Below, piece after piece: positions 1 to 8,079 of a DNA stretch of 64,000 bases. Position 1 is the first letter of the stretch, and each line of letters opens with the position of its first letter. The position numbers and the translations under genes are program-made. Under the pieces are notes generated by a model, which saw only the letters and a list, made by a program, of their open reading frames with translations, searched no databases and was not told the DNA's origin. Source of the DNA: Chromobacterium phragmitis (GTDB lineage: Bacteria > Pseudomonadota > Gammaproteobacteria > Burkholderiales > Chromobacteriaceae); assembly GCF_003325475.1 (NCBI RefSeq), contig NZ_CP029495.1:2604001-2668000 (forward strand). Reading direction: 5' to 3'.

Positions 1-834
1 GCCCGGCTGTTTGGCGAAAAAGCCAGCGGCGGCAAGGTGGAGGCCTTGATCGAGCGCGTGCTGGACGACCACACCGCGTTGGCCCACGTCCGCGCTTCCA
101 AATCGCCCAAGCCGGGCAGCCGGCTGATTTTCGCCGGCCGCTGGGAGGCGGAAATGGTGGAGCGGCAGGACTCGCTGTTCAAGCTGCGCTTCCTGGCCGA
201 GGAAAACGTCTACGACATCCTGGAGGCGTCCGGCCGGCTGCCGCTGCCGCCGTACATCGAGCGCAGCGCCGAGCACGACGACGACGAGCGCTACCAGACC
301 GTCTACGCCCGCGAGCAGGGCGCGGTGGCGGCGCCGACCGCCGGCCTGCACTTCACAGATGCAATGCTGGCCGGTCTCAAGGCCCAGGGCGTGGAAACCG
401 CCTTCGTCACGCTGCACGTCGGCGCCGGCACCTTCCAGCCGGTGAAGGTGGACAATGTGGCCGAGCACAAGATGCACAGCGAGATCTACGACATGCCGCA
501 GGCCACGGTGGACGCCATCGCCGCCGCCCGCGCCCGCGGCGGCCGCGTGGTGGCTGTCGGCACCACCAGCGTGCGTGCGCTGGAATCCGCCGCCCGCAGC
601 GGCGAATTGACCGTCGGCCGCGGCGAGACCGACATCTTCATCACGCCAGGCTACCGCTTCCGCGTGGTGGACCGCCTGCTGACCAATTTCCACCTGCCGA
701 AATCGACGCTGCTGATGCTGGTGTCGGCCTTCGCCGGCTACGAGGAAATCCGCAACGCCTACCGGCACGCGGTGGCAAAGGAATACCGTTTCTTCAGCTA
801 TGGCGACGCCATGTTGCTGGAGAAGAAGGCCTGA
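1..834 (+). CDS. queA: tRNA preQ1(34) S-adenosylmethionine ribosyltransferase-isomerase QueA (3' part)
   Basis: The gene is open from the first base and is cut by the window edge, leaving 277 C-terminal residues of a protein usually about 340-350 long. QueA transfers and isomerises the ribosyl part of SAM onto 7-aminomethyl-7-deazaguanine at the tRNA wobble base, giving epoxyqueuosine. The visible family signatures are ARLFGEKASGGKVE at the very start, GAVAAPTAGLHFT, LHVGAGTFQPVKV and LLTNFHLPKSTLLMLVSAFAG near the end. The reading frame is intact to the TGA. A DUF971 gene follows after 25 bases, which suggests shared transcription. Confidence 0.95.
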   Translation, partial: ARLFGEKASGGKVEALIERVLDDHTALAHVRASKSPKPGSRLIFAGRWEAEMVERQDSLFKLRFLAEENVYDILEASGRLPLPPYIERSAEHDDDERYQTVYAREQGAVAAPTAGLHFTDAMLAGLKAQGVETAFVTLHVGAGTFQPVKVDNVAEHKMHSEIYDMPQATVDAIAAARARGGRVVAVGTTSVRALESAARSGELTVGRGETDIFITPGYRFRVVDRLLTNFHLPKSTLLMLVSAFAGYEEIRNAYRHAVAKEYRFFSYGDAMLLEKKA

Positions 835-859
835 AACTGAATCGACAGGGATGCTGACC

Positions 860-1231
860 ATGTCCGGACTTGCCCCCAACGCCGCCCAGCCGGTGGAAAT
901 CCAGCTGCACCAGCTATCCAAGGTGCTGGAAATCGCCTTCGACGACGGCGCCCGCTTCGAGCTGCCGTGCGAATACCTGCGCGTGCATTCGCCGTCGGCC
1001 GAGGTGCGCGGCCACGGCGTCGGCCAGGAGAAGCTGCAGACCGGCAAGAAGCACGTCGGCATCGTCGCGCTGGAGCCCATGGGCCATTACGCCTTGAAGA
1101 TCACCTTCGACGACGGCCATGACAGCGGGCTTTACAGCTGGACCTATCTATACGAGCTGGGCGCCAAGCGCGACCAGTACTGGCAGCAATATCTGGACAA
1201 ACTCGCCGCCGCCGGCGCGAGCAGGGAGTGA
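860..1231 (+). CDS. DUF971 (GBBH-like N-terminal domain) protein
   Basis: A 123-residue protein formed by one domain that resembles the N-terminal region of gamma-butyrobetaine hydroxylases (DUF971). The core FELPCEYLRVHSPSAEVRGH and the end segment YSWTYLYELG are typical of stand-alone bacterial members, which are about 100-130 residues long. The function is unknown; links to iron-sulfur protein handling have been proposed for the domain and are not shown here. The start at 860 was chosen because AGGG at 847-850 sits about nine bases upstream; an ATG at 851 is also in frame but too close to that site. The stop lies two bases before ubiE, so the genes are probably cotranscribed. Confidence 0.85.
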   Translation: MSGLAPNAAQPVEIQLHQLSKVLEIAFDDGARFELPCEYLRVHSPSAEVRGHGVGQEKLQTGKKHVGIVALEPMGHYALKITFDDGHDSGLYSWTYLYELGAKRDQYWQQYLDKLAAAGASRE

Positions 1232-1233
1232 GC

Positions 1234-1968
1234 ATGGAAAAGAGCACGCATTTCGGTTACAAGACCGTGGCGGAGAGCGAGAAGGCCGGCAAGGTGGCCG
1301 AGGTCTTCCACTCGGTCGCCGGCAAGTACGATGTGATGAATGACCTGATGTCCGGCGGCCTGCACCGGGTGTGGAAGCATTTCACGCTGACCACCTCCGG
1401 CGTGCGCGCCGGCGACAAGGTGCTGGACATCGCCGGCGGCACCGGCGACCTGTCGCGCGGCTGGGCCAAGCGCGTGGGCAAGAGCGGCGAAGTCTGGCTG
1501 ACCGACATCAACAGCTCCATGTTGACCGTGGGCCGCGACCGCCTGCTGGACGAGGGCGTGATCCTGCCGGTGTCGCTGGCCGACGCCGAGAAACTGCCGT
1601 TCCCGGACAATTATTTCGACGCGGTGTCGGTGGCCTTCGGCCTGCGCAACATGACGCACAAGGACGCGGCGCTGAAAGAGATGTGCCGGGTGCTGAAGCC
1701 GGGCGGCAAGCTGTTCGTGCTGGAGTTCTCCAAGGTGTGGAAGCCGCTGTCGCCGCTCTACGATTTCTATTCCTTCAAGGCGCTGCCGGTCATGGGCAAG
1801 CTGGTGGCGAACGACGCCGACAGCTACCAGTATCTGGCCGAATCCATCCGCATGCATCCGGATCAGGAGACGCTGAAGCAGATGATGCTGGACGCGGGCT
1901 TCGGCAAGGTGGACTACCATAATCTGACCGGCGGCGTTGTTGCGCTGCACAAGGGCGTCAAATTCTGA
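1234..1968 (+). CDS. ubiE: ubiquinone/menaquinone biosynthesis C-methyltransferase UbiE
   Basis: A 244-residue class I SAM-dependent methyltransferase that methylates the benzoquinone ring in ubiquinone biosynthesis, and demethylmenaquinone where present. The opening THFGYKTV and VFHSVAGKYDVMNDLMSGG, the SAM-binding motif LDIAGGTGDLSRG, the DINSSML segment and AFGLRNMTHKDAALKEM are strong UbiE markers. The ATG at 1234 has GGAG in the end of the previous gene; a GTG two codons upstream is an alternative. It is the first of the linked trio ubiE-ubiJ-ubiB, an order conserved in many proteobacteria. Confidence 0.96.
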   Translation: MEKSTHFGYKTVAESEKAGKVAEVFHSVAGKYDVMNDLMSGGLHRVWKHFTLTTSGVRAGDKVLDIAGGTGDLSRGWAKRVGKSGEVWLTDINSSMLTVGRDRLLDEGVILPVSLADAEKLPFPDNYFDAVSVAFGLRNMTHKDAALKEMCRVLKPGGKLFVLEFSKVWKPLSPLYDFYSFKALPVMGKLVANDADSYQYLAESIRMHPDQETLKQMMLDAGFGKVDYHNLTGGVVALHKGVKF

Positions 1969-1987
1969 TTCACCGCGGGAGCGCGCC

Positions 1988-2575
1988 ATGGCTATCCAGA
2001 TCGCAGCCTTCAACCATCTGCTGAACCAGCATCCGGCGCGGCGCGCCGAGCTGGCGATCCATGTCGGCCGCCGGGTGGCCATCGCCTTGCCGCCCTTGCA
2101 CGTGGCTGGCGTGATCACGGAAGAGGGCTGGCTGGCCGATTGCGACGGCGAGCCCGAGGCCAGGCTGAAGCTGCGCCATGGCGCGGTGCTGTCGCATCTG
2201 ACCGGCCAGGCGCCGCAGTTGTCCGACATCGCGCTGGAGGGCGACGCCGAGCTGGCGACGGCGGTGGGGCGCATCATCGGCCAGCTGCATTGGCACGCCA
2301 GCGAGGATTTGTCGCGGGTGTTCGGCGACGTGGCGGCGCAGCGGATGGAGAGCCTGGCGCGCGGCTTGTTCGGCTTCAAAGGCCAATTGGCTTTCCGCCT
2401 GGCCGACGGCTGGATCGAACACCTGCGCGAGGAAGCGCCGCTGCTGGCCAGCCGGCACCTGGTGCAGCGCTTCGTGACCGAGGTGGACCACCTGCGCGAC
2501 GACGCCGGCCGGCTGGACAAGCGGCTGGAGCGGCTGGAAGCCGCGCTCAACAATAAACAGAATTTGCAGACCTGA
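1988..2575 (+). CDS. ubiJ: ubiquinone biosynthesis accessory factor UbiJ (SCP2 domain)
   Basis: A 195-residue protein with an SCP2-like lipid-binding domain in its first half (GVITEEGWLADCDGEPEARLKLR and LEGDAELATAVGRIIGQLHW) and a charged coiled-coil end (DDAGRLDKRLERLEAAL). UbiJ is an accessory factor of the aerobic ubiquinone-synthesis metabolon and is thought to present lipophilic intermediates to the enzymes. Identification rests on this domain plus position between ubiE and ubiB. The start is supported by GGGAG about nine bases upstream. Seven bases separate it from ubiB. Confidence 0.88.
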   Translation: MAIQIAAFNHLLNQHPARRAELAIHVGRRVAIALPPLHVAGVITEEGWLADCDGEPEARLKLRHGAVLSHLTGQAPQLSDIALEGDAELATAVGRIIGQLHWHASEDLSRVFGDVAAQRMESLARGLFGFKGQLAFRLADGWIEHLREEAPLLASRHLVQRFVTEVDHLRDDAGRLDKRLERLEAALNNKQNLQT

Positions 2576-2582
2576 CGGACTT

Positions 2583-4109
2583 ATGTCGATATCGCGTTCG
2601 CTGAAGATTGTAGCCACCCTGTACCGTTACGGCCTGGACGATTTCCTCGAGGGCCATTCCAAGCTTGCCTTCCTGCACCGGCTGTTCGGCTTGTGTCCGG
2701 TCCGCCGCGACACCTCGGCGCCGCTGCCGCAGCGGGTGAGGCTGGCGCTGGAAAGCCTGGGCCCCATCTTCGTCAAGTTCGGCCAAGTGCTGTCCACCCG
2801 CCGCGACCTGTTGCCGCCGGAATACGCCGACGAGCTGGCGCGGTTGCAGGACCGGGTGCCGCCGTTCGACGGCGAGCTCGCCCGCGAGACGGTGGAGCGC
2901 AGCCTGGGCCGCAAGGTGGAGGCGCTGTTCGTCGATTTCGATCCCAAGCCAGTGGCCAGCGCCTCGGTCGCCCAGGTGCACAAGGCCTGGCTGCGCCAGG
3001 CGGACGGCAGCCGCGGCCGCGAGGTGGCGGTCAAGGTGCTGCGGCCCGGCATCCTGCCGGTGATCGAGCAGGACCTGTCCCTGATGCGGACGTTGGCCGG
3101 CTGGGTGGAAAAGCTGTTCGCCGACGGCAAGCGGCTGAAGCCGCGCGAGGTGGTGGCCGAGTTCGACAAATACCTGCACGACGAGCTGGACATGATGCAC
3201 GAAGCGGCCAACGCCTCGCAGCTGCGCCGCAACTTCAAGGGCTCGGACATGTTGATCGTGCCCGAGGTGTTCTACGACTATTCCAGCCGCGAGGTGCTGA
3301 CGCTGGAGTGGATGCATGGCATTCCGGTGGGGCAGGTGGACAGGTTGCGCGAAGCGGGCGTGGATTTGAAGAAGCTCAGCCGCTTCGGCGTGGAGATATT
3401 CTTCACCCAGGTGTTCCGCCATGGCTTCTTCCATGCCGACATGCATCCGGGCAACATCTTCGTCGCCGCCGACGGCCGCTACATCGCGCTGGACTTCGGC
3501 ATCGTCGGCAGCCTGACCGAGACCGACAAGCACTACCTGGCCGTCAATTTCCTGGCCTTCTTCAATCGCGACTATCACCGCGTGGCCACCGCCCACATCG
3601 AGTCCGGCTGGGTGCCGAGGGATACGCGCGCCGAGGAGCTGGAAGCCGCGGTGCGCACCGTGTGCGAACCCATCTTCGAGAGGCCGCTGAGCGAGATCTC
3701 GTTCGGCATGGTGCTGCTGCGCCTGTTCGAAACCAGCCGCCGCTTCAATGTGGAAATCCAGCCGCAGCTGGTGCTGTTGCAGAAGACCCTGCTGAATATC
3801 GAAGGCCTGGGCCGGCAGCTGGACCCGGAGCTGGACCTGTGGGACACCGCCAAGCCCTTCCTGACCAAGTGGATGAACGAGCAGATCGGCTGGCGCGGCC
3901 TGCTGCGCACGCTGAAGCGCGAAGCGCCGCAATGGGCGACCACGCTGCCGACCCTGCCGCGCAAGCTGAACGAGGCGCTGGGCTCGGCCAAGACCGATCT
4001 CCTGGTCGAGGGGTATATCCAGCTGATGCGGGAGCAGAAGCGGCAAAATTTCCTGCTGATGCTGATCGCCATTCTGCTGGCGGCGCTGCTGGCGAAAGTG
4101 CTGTGGTAG
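2583..4109 (+). CDS. ubiB: ubiquinone biosynthesis regulatory protein kinase UbiB
   Basis: A 508-residue member of the ABC1/ADCK atypical kinase family, required for ubiquinone synthesis and thought to use ATPase activity to help handle membrane intermediates. Family markers are the KFGQVLSTRRDLLP motif near residue 63, the Ala-rich loop ASVAQVHKAWL, the kinase-like FHADMHPGNIFV catalytic segment and ALDFGIVG (the DFG equivalent). The C-terminus ends in a hydrophobic stretch (NFLLMLIAILLAALLAKVLW) that fits a membrane anchor. It closes the ubiE-ubiJ-ubiB group and is followed by a terminator. Confidence 0.96.
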   Translation: MSISRSLKIVATLYRYGLDDFLEGHSKLAFLHRLFGLCPVRRDTSAPLPQRVRLALESLGPIFVKFGQVLSTRRDLLPPEYADELARLQDRVPPFDGELARETVERSLGRKVEALFVDFDPKPVASASVAQVHKAWLRQADGSRGREVAVKVLRPGILPVIEQDLSLMRTLAGWVEKLFADGKRLKPREVVAEFDKYLHDELDMMHEAANASQLRRNFKGSDMLIVPEVFYDYSSREVLTLEWMHGIPVGQVDRLREAGVDLKKLSRFGVEIFFTQVFRHGFFHADMHPGNIFVAADGRYIALDFGIVGSLTETDKHYLAVNFLAFFNRDYHRVATAHIESGWVPRDTRAEELEAAVRTVCEPIFERPLSEISFGMVLLRLFETSRRFNVEIQPQLVLLQKTLLNIEGLGRQLDPELDLWDTAKPFLTKWMNEQIGWRGLLRTLKREAPQWATTLPTLPRKLNEALGSAKTDLLVEGYIQLMREQKRQNFLLMLIAILLAALLAKVLW

Positions 4110-4131
4110 CTGCCGGCGCGCCGCCGGGGAC

Positions 4132-4167
4132 ATGCCGTTCGTCTGCGAAGACGGACGGCATTTTTTC
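4132..4167 (+). terminator. Rho-independent terminator after ubiB
   Basis: Arms at 4132-4144 and 4149-4161 can form a 13-bp stem (one wobble pair) with a GCGA loop, followed by a run of Ts. It lies 22 bases beyond the ubiB stop and ends the ubi operon. Confidence 0.9.
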
Positions 4168-4323
4168 TACGGCCGCCGTATGGGCGGATAAGCGGAAATG
4201 CGCGTGGAATCAGGCGATTGGCATGGATTTTCCATGGCATGGTGCTAATTTTCCAGCAGAGGCGCAGCGGCGGCGGAAAATGCGATACCCTTGGCGAAAA
4301 ATACCACTAATAAGGAGCAGCTT

Positions 4324-5640
4324 ATGTTAAGCCGCAACGCGGCGGTGCCGCGGATCGTGATTGTCGGGGGCGGAGCCGGGGGGCTGGAGTTGGCGACCCG
4401 CCTGGGCCGGACGCTGGGCGCGCGCCATCGCGCGCAGGTCGTGCTGGTGGACGGCTCGCCTACCCATATCTGGAAACCGCTGCTGCATGAGGTGGCCACC
4501 GGCGCGCTGAACACCGGCGAGGACGAGGTCAACTATTTCGCCCATGGCTACCGCAACGGCTACGATTTCGAGTTCGGCTACATGCAGGGCCTGGATCAGA
4601 AGCGCCGTACCATCCGCCTGTCCGCCATCAAGGGGCGCGATGGCCTGCCGCTGAGCCCGGAGCGCGAGATCAGCTACGACTGGCTGGTGCTGGCCGTCGG
4701 CGCGGAGGCCAATGACTTCGGCACCCCGGGGGTGGCCGAGCACGCGATGTTCCTGAATACGCCCAACGACGCCGAAAAGCTGCGCCACCGCGTGCTGGAG
4801 CAGGCCTTCCGCGCCAGCAGCGGCGAGGAACCGGCGCGGGCGCTGTCCATCGCCATCGTCGGCGGCGGCGCCACCGGCGTGGAATTGGCGGCGGAGCTGA
4901 ACCACACCATGTGCGAGCTGCATCACTACGGCGCGCGTCTGCAGCCGGAGCGGGTGCGGATCAGCGTGATCGAGGGGGCTGAGCGCATCCTGGCCGCCGC
5001 GCCGCCGTCCTTGTCGGCTTATGCCGAGGAACAGCTGGAGGCCAAGCGCATCCAGGTGCTGACCAAGAGCCTGGTGGCGGAAGTGGCGGCGGACGGCGTG
5101 ACGCTGAAGGATGGCCGCAAGGTGGAGGCCGACATCACCGTATGGGCGGCCGGGGTGAAGGCGCCGGGCTGGCTGGGTGGCTTGGACGGGCTGGAAACCA
5201 ATCGCGTCAACCAGCTGGTGGTGGATACCCGGCTGCATTGCGCTGGTGGCGACTGCGTCTACGCGATGGGCGACTGCGCCGCCGCGCCGGACGGAGACAG
5301 CGGCCGCATGCTGGCCGCGACCGCCCAGGTGGCGCATCAACAGGCGCGCTACTTGGCGGACGAGCTGGCGCGCAGGCTGGACGACAAGCCGGCGCGGCCA
5401 TTCGTCTTCAAGCCGCAGGGCATGATGGTGTCGCTAGGCAAGCACACCGCGGTGGGCAGCCTGGCGGCGCTGGTGGGCCCCAAGCGCGACTACCACGTGG
5501 AAGGCCGCGGCGCGAAGCTGATCTACGCCTCGCTGTACCGGATGCACCAGGCGGCGGTGCACGGCTGGGTGCTGGCGGTATTGCTGTTCATCGGCGACAA
5601 GCTGCGGCGCGCGGCGCGGCCGGCGTTGAAGCTGCACTGA
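4324..5640 (+). CDS. ndh: type II NADH:ubiquinone oxidoreductase (NDH-2)
   Basis: A 438-residue FAD-dependent, non-proton-pumping NADH dehydrogenase that passes electrons to quinone at the inner membrane. It has two dinucleotide folds: the FAD site IVIVGGGAGGLELATRLG at residues about 11-28 and the NADH site SIAIVGGGATGVELAAEL near residue 178, plus the FAD-contacting YAMGDCAA. A C-terminal amphipathic, basic end (FIGDKLRRAARPALKLH) fits membrane association. ATG 4324 was chosen because AAGGAG at 4312-4317 precedes it; a possible upstream start at 4291 lacks such a site. Position after the ubiquinone genes is consistent but it has its own terminator and probably its own promoter. Confidence 0.92.
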   Translation: MLSRNAAVPRIVIVGGGAGGLELATRLGRTLGARHRAQVVLVDGSPTHIWKPLLHEVATGALNTGEDEVNYFAHGYRNGYDFEFGYMQGLDQKRRTIRLSAIKGRDGLPLSPEREISYDWLVLAVGAEANDFGTPGVAEHAMFLNTPNDAEKLRHRVLEQAFRASSGEEPARALSIAIVGGGATGVELAAELNHTMCELHHYGARLQPERVRISVIEGAERILAAAPPSLSAYAEEQLEAKRIQVLTKSLVAEVAADGVTLKDGRKVEADITVWAAGVKAPGWLGGLDGLETNRVNQLVVDTRLHCAGGDCVYAMGDCAAAPDGDSGRMLAATAQVAHQQARYLADELARRLDDKPARPFVFKPQGMMVSLGKHTAVGSLAALVGPKRDYHVEGRGAKLIYASLYRMHQAAVHGWVLAVLLFIGDKLRRAARPALKLH

Positions 5641-5684
5641 GGGCGGCACGGGCTGTTTAGGCCCGATGTAGGAATGTTTTAGGG

Positions 5685-5721
5685 AATGCCGTTCACTTGC
5701 TGAAAGTGAGCGGCATTTTGT
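5685..5721 (+). terminator. Rho-independent terminator after ndh
   Basis: A 14-bp stem (arms 5685-5698 and 5703-5716, with one wobble pair) is followed by a T-rich tail. The AATGCCG/CGGCATT base of the stem is shared with the ubiB terminator, so the two look like copies of one terminator type. Confidence 0.85.
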
Positions 5722-5800
5722 TTGGCCATGTGGCAGGTTGTTGGCTTTACCGTTTGGGCGAATGGTTGGCAGGGCGACCATATTTACCCTTCAGCATGCG

Positions 5801-5909
5801 CCGGTAAAAAAGCGGCTGGCCAGGAGCCGCCGAAACTAGCAGCGCGCTAACGTCGCGCGGCGTCGAACAAATCGGCGGCTTAAAACCTGGCCAGCCGCTT
5901 TTTTACCGG
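5801..5909. repeat. 109-bp non-coding element with perfect 24-bp terminal inverted repeats
   Basis: The outer arms 5801-5824 and 5886-5909 are perfect 24-base inverted copies, each beginning or ending with CCGG and a run of six As or Ts next to GCGGCTGGCCAGG. A second, nested pair (5825-5833 with 5872-5880) continues the stem, leaving a loop of about 38 bases rich in GCGC. No gene covers it. It lies in the 525-bp gap between ndh and the MFS gene. It might be a bidirectional terminator, a structured RNA or a small palindromic repeat family; the two arms alone would form a very stable hairpin. I see no other copy in this window. The rest of the gap (5910-6165) holds no recognisable feature except the ribosome-binding site of the next gene. 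Confidence 0.75.
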
Positions 5910-6165
5910 GATTTCGCGGGCTGCGGGGGCGGCCTGGGATTGCCAAGGGGCTGGCCGCACAGCCCCTGGCCGGTTTGGCGGGCGGAACCGCCACCTAAAA
6001 TATTATCCGCGCAGCGGATGCATCTGATGATTTGCCATGGCGAGGCTGTTGTTTTGTCATTCGCTGCATGGATATCACTCGCTTGAATGTGTGCTGCGCC
6101 GCAGCTTGACCCGTTCCCGCCTTTCTTCGATGCTGTTTTGACATTTGCATATCGAAGGAGCGGGG

Positions 6166-7479
6166 ATGGAGTTGGGCAAGTGGTTGGATGAGCGTCCGTT
6201 GGGCGGGTTTCAGTACCGGCTGTTGGCGTTGTGCGGGCTGTGCATGATTCTGGACGGCTTCGATGTGCAGGCGATGGGCTATGTCGCGCCGGCCTTGCTG
6301 GAGGATTGGGGCATCGCCAAATCAGCGCTGGGGCCGGTGTTCGCCGCTGGGCTGTTCGGCCTGCTGCTGGGCGCGCTGCTGTTCGGCGCCTTGTCCGACC
6401 GGGTCGGCCGTCGGCCGGTGCTGCTGGCCTGCACCTTGATGTTCGCCTCGGGCATGCTGGCGACGGCGGCGATTCAGACGCTGCCGCAGTTGATCGCTCT
6501 GCGCTTTCTCACCGGTCTGGGCTTGGGCGGCATCATGCCCAACGCGATGGCGCTGGCCGGCGAGTACAGTCCGGCGCGGCGGCGCGCCAGTCTGATGATG
6601 ATCATTTCCTGCGGCTTCACCGCCGGCGCGCTGCTGGGCGGCCTGTTGGCGGCGTGGCTGATTCCGGCGCATGGCTGGCGCGCGGTGTTCGTGTTCGGCG
6701 GCGTCGCCCCACTGCTGCTGTGGCTGCCGATGCTGCGCGGCCTGCCGGAATCGGCGCGCTTTCTGCTGCTGCGCGGCCGCGCGCTTCAGGCATTGTTCTG
6801 GCTGCGGCGGATGGAGCCGGGCCTGCCGGCCGATTGCCGGCCGTGGCTGGCGGAGGCGCCGTCCCGCGCGGGATCGGTGGCGGCATTGTTCGCCGACGGG
6901 CTGGCGCGGCGCACGCTGCTGTTGTGGCTGCTGAGCTTCTTCAATCTGATCGTGTTGTATTTCCTGTCCAACTGGATGCCGTCGCTGTTGCGCGCGCAGG
7001 GGCTGGAAATGCGCGACGCGCTGCTGGCGGGCAGCATGCTGCAGCTGGGCGGGGTGGCTGGCACGCTGCTGCTGGGGTGGTGGATAGACCGCGGCGGGTT
7101 CCGCCGCGCGTTGCCGCCTTGCTTTCTGTTGGCGGCTCTGGGACTGTGGCTGCTGGGGCAGGTGGAGGGACAGGCCTTGTGGCTGTACGCGCTGTTGTTC
7201 TGCGTCGGTTTCTTCATCATCGGGGGCCAGCCGGCGGTCAACGCGCTGGCGGCCGGCGCCTATCCCACCAGCCTGCGTGCCACCGGGGTGGGCTGGAGCC
7301 TGGGCATGGGGAGGATAGGTTCAGTGTTGGGGCCGTGGCTGGGCGGCGCGCTGATCGGATTGAACTGGGGCCAGTCGGCGCTGTTCGCCTTGCTGGCGCT
7401 GGTGTCGCTGGGTTCGGCCGCGGTGGTGTGGATTTACCATCGAGAGCCCGAGCGGCGGGCCGCTGAGAAAGGCGTTTAA
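6166..7479 (+). CDS. MFS transporter, aromatic acid:H+ symporter type
   Basis: A 437-residue, 12-helix major facilitator with the opening LDGFDVQAMGYVAPALLEDWGI typical of the AAHS family (PcaK, BenK), which imports benzoates, hydroxybenzoates or similar aromatic acids by proton symport. The loop 2-3 motif GALSDRVGRRPVLL and the later EYSPARRRA segment are the expected MFS signatures. The start follows GAAGGAG at 6154-6160. No aromatic-degradation gene is nearby, so the substrate is open. It converges with the following minus-strand gene, sharing four bases. Confidence 0.85.
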   Translation: MELGKWLDERPLGGFQYRLLALCGLCMILDGFDVQAMGYVAPALLEDWGIAKSALGPVFAAGLFGLLLGALLFGALSDRVGRRPVLLACTLMFASGMLATAAIQTLPQLIALRFLTGLGLGGIMPNAMALAGEYSPARRRASLMMIISCGFTAGALLGGLLAAWLIPAHGWRAVFVFGGVAPLLLWLPMLRGLPESARFLLLRGRALQALFWLRRMEPGLPADCRPWLAEAPSRAGSVAALFADGLARRTLLLWLLSFFNLIVLYFLSNWMPSLLRAQGLEMRDALLAGSMLQLGGVAGTLLLGWWIDRGGFRRALPPCFLLAALGLWLLGQVEGQALWLYALLFCVGFFIIGGQPAVNALAAGAYPTSLRATGVGWSLGMGRIGSVLGPWLGGALIGLNWGQSALFALLALVSLGSAAVVWIYHREPERRAAEKGV

Positions 7480-7844
7480 ATCGCCAGCAGCGCGGCGAGC
7501 ACGCGGCGGTCTTCGGCCAGCAGGATGTTGAAGGTGCGGCAGACAGCCTGGGTGTCCATGCATTCGACGCCGATGCCGGCCTGGGTCAGCGCCGCGTACA
7601 GCCGGGGATGGACGAAGCGCTGGCTGGCGCCTGAGCCGAACAGCACCACTTCCGGCCGGTAGGCCAGCAGCGCCTCGAAGTGCTCGGCGGCGAGGCTGGC
7701 GAAGTCAGGCGCGGACCAGACCGCCACCTCGTCTGCGCTGACGATCAGGTTGCCGTCGCGGCGCTCGGCGTTGATCAGCACGTGGCCTTCGCCGTAGCCG
7801 GTGAACAGGTTTTTGCCTTGTCCCAGCGACTGATGCATTTTCAT
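7476..7844 (-). CDS. Mth938-like domain (DUF498) protein
   Basis: A 122-residue single-domain protein of the Mth938/NDUFAF3-like family. The recognisable parts are GYGEGHVLINAERRDGNLIV near residue 18, VLFGSGASQRFVHPRL near residue 70 and the closing TQAVCRTFNILLAEDRRVLAALL. Mitochondrial relatives help assemble respiratory complex I; the role of bacterial members is unknown. The ATG at 7844 fits the usual family length; reading further upstream gives an Arg/Pro-rich extension that looks non-coding. It overlaps the MFS stop codon and diverges from alaA. Confidence 0.8.
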   Translation of the reverse strand: MKMHQSLGQGKNLFTGYGEGHVLINAERRDGNLIVSADEVAVWSAPDFASLAAEHFEALLAYRPEVVLFGSGASQRFVHPRLYAALTQAGIGVECMDTQAVCRTFNILLAEDRRVLAALLAI

Positions 7845-8079
7845 CGGAATGGCTCCATTGGCGTGTGTGGGGCGCGCGGCGAGCGGGCCGCGCGGCGGCG
7901 CTGTGCAGCGCACCAAAGATTGGGATAGGATTATACCCAGACCCGGGGCCGGCGCGACTACGCGCGAAGCGTGGTTTCCAGCCGGCAGGACCAAGACAAG
8001 AGATCACATGAAACAACCACACCGCCAGCGCAAGACCGTTCCGTCCGGCGGGCGGCCTGAAACGGAAGCCGCCGCCGCC

